The notes under the pieces were generated by a model. It saw only the letters and a program-made list of their open reading frames with translations. It made no database searches and was not told the origin of the DNA. Below are positions 6,779-7,767 of a DNA stretch of 7,767 nucleotides, piece by piece. The stretch's first letter is position 1, and the number at the start of each line of letters is the position of its first letter. The translations under genes and the position numbers were made by a program. Source of the stretch: Lentisphaerota bacterium. GTDB taxonomy: Bacteria > Verrucomicrobiota > Kiritimatiellia > UBA8416 > JAFGTH01. Location: contig JAFGTH010000128.1 in assembly GCA_016934225.1 (NCBI GenBank), positions 1 through 7,767 of the forward strand, read 5' to 3'.

Positions 6779-7767
6779 TCACATCTCTATTTTAACAAGA
6801 TCAGCGCCACCCGCGCCTTTCACCTTTGTGCCGTCCAACATATTGTAATTGATGTTGATTCCGACGCCTGTTGGATTCGGCAAAGGCGGAGCGGTGCCGC
6901 CCGGTCCATATAGACGCCCACGCAAGAAGCTCGAACTGATATCACTTATGTAATAGGTCTGGCCGTTGACAATAAGTTCGAACGTTACCGGCAACGCTCC
7001 GGCCAGCATATCAGCCGTAGCCGGTTCGAAATAACCGTCGTTCGCTTCCATCGTCCAAGAATGACCGCCCGGCGCGGAAGCGGAAACAATGCATTCCCAG
7101 TAGCCGATTCCGGAACCCATGCTTATCGTCATATTAAGCGATCCAGACATGTTGACGTTTCCGCCAATGTGCGTAACACGGGCAAAAACCGGCCCTGACC
7201 CGATGAATAGTTGTGTGCTGGTCTCGGCAATAAGAGCCGAAACAGAGGCGGCATCAAGAGCATTGCCCTTGAAAAAATACTCAAAAGGATCCTCGCTCCT
7301 GAAAAGTTGCCAATCCGTGCCAGAAGCCAAGAGAAGAGGCAGCTTCTTTTCAGGTTCAGGCTGAGGAGGAGGGTCAGGTTGCGGAACGGTCGGCACTGTC
7401 GGCACAATGGGCACGGAATCTTTAGCTTTCGGTAAAGGCGTATTCCCGGATGGAGAAACAAAACCGCCGGAACCACCCATCAAGCCCTGGAGAAACCGTC
7501 TCCTGTCTCTAGGTTTTATGCTAGTCGTTCTCACATGCCGCTGTGACATTCCGGGAAAAAATCCGATCTGTTGACCCGGCAAAAACGGAATCTGCGGACC
7601 ATTCCCATACTGCGCAAAGATCTGTCGTTTGTGAGACTGAAAACAAAAATGCAGTTCCTTATTGTCCCTGAGATCGGAACCAACATCCGATCCGCGAATG
7701 CCTATTGTTGCCAATCGCGTTGTTACCCTAAATCGCTCCGGGTTTAAATCGGCAATTTTTCCGGTGA
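6779..7767 (-). CDS. FecR-domain protein, C-terminal part (5' end outside window)
   Basis: The frame is open to the right edge (first full codon at 7765, about 328 residues), so a TTG at 7714 is not the true start. Fragment residues 1-30, including GKIADLNPERFRV and LATIGIRGSDVG, match the end of a FecR domain, where a V-x-T-P-x-ATIGIRGT-like strand is typical. That domain occurs in periplasmic sigma-regulator proteins and in many exported envelope proteins; here the architecture fits the second class, since a long extension follows. A basic, glycine-rich stretch (about 78-104) leads to a Pro/Glu linker (about 105-143, VPTVPTVPQPDPPPQPEPE). A beta-rich C-terminal domain (about 144-328) follows, with patterns such as FLRGRLYGPGG and DGTKVKGAGGADL that loosely recall TbpB-like barrel repeats. 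No PEP-CTERM anchor or transmembrane segment is seen at the C terminus. Function is unknown. It precedes the TIGR03790-type gene on the same strand. Confidence 0.7.
   Translation of the reverse strand, partial: TGKIADLNPERFRVTTRLATIGIRGSDVGSDLRDNKELHFCFQSHKRQIFAQYGNGPQIPFLPGQQIGFFPGMSQRHVRTTSIKPRDRRRFLQGLMGGSGGFVSPSGNTPLPKAKDSVPIVPTVPTVPQPDPPPQPEPEKKLPLLLASGTDWQLFRSEDPFEYFFKGNALDAASVSALIAETSTQLFIGSGPVFARVTHIGGNVNMSGSLNMTISMGSGIGYWECIVSASAPGGHSWTMEANDGYFEPATADMLAGALPVTFELIVNGQTYYISDISSSFLRGRLYGPGGTAPPLPNPTGVGININYNMLDGTKVKGAGGADLVKIEM

Noticed and set aside
6777..6779. An 11-codon frame starting at the TGATG overlap with the FecR-gene stop
   Set aside because: It has no ribosome binding site and no recognisable product, and is too short to distinguish from chance.
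7487..7507. Twin-arginine-like motif DRRRFLQG as a Tat signal of a protein starting at the internal Met (about 7552)
   Set aside because: The frame continues upstream to the window edge with a FecR signature, so the motif is internal, and the residues after it are Gly/Ser-rich without a proper hydrophobic core.

Overview
The window reads as chromosomal DNA from a Gram-negative bacterium of moderate GC content. It holds six protein genes: two on the plus strand and four on the minus strand, the two groups converging near base 3635. I see no rRNA, tRNA, CRISPR array, transposase, integrase or plasmid signature. Three things point to the PVC superphylum (Verrucomicrobiota, Kiritimatiellota, Lentisphaerota) or a similar lineage. 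GyrB carries the large insertion typical of Gram-negative bacteria, gyrB and gyrA are directly adjacent, and a TIGR03790-family protein is present, a family with sporadic distribution that includes these phyla. This placement is inference; I have run no phylogeny.

Bases 1-3619 are the DNA gyrase operon. The C-terminal half of gyrB enters from the left edge, and its stop codon overlaps the start of a complete gyrA by one base. The two products form the A2B2 gyrase that introduces negative supercoils. Catalytic and metal-binding residues are intact and there is no intein.

Bases 3652-7767, on the minus strand, read from right to left. First comes the 3' part of a gene for a FecR-domain protein (its start is beyond the right edge). 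Next is a TIGR03790-family exported protein, then a GmhB-type HAD phosphatase overlapping it by 4 bases (ATGA). After a 129-base gap with a possible promoter comes a UDP-glucuronate decarboxylase (UXS). Two of the four are nucleotide-sugar or heptose enzymes, and two look like envelope proteins of unknown role. A shared role in building surface polysaccharide or the cell envelope is a reasonable inference, but the sequence does not prove it.

The least understood part is the FecR-domain / TIGR03790 / gmhB block. The tight coupling of an uncharacterised family, described as restricted to exosortase-bearing genomes, to a heptose-phosphate phosphatase is the best lead in the window. I found no strong evidence of a wholly new system such as a defence island, mobile element or RNA array.
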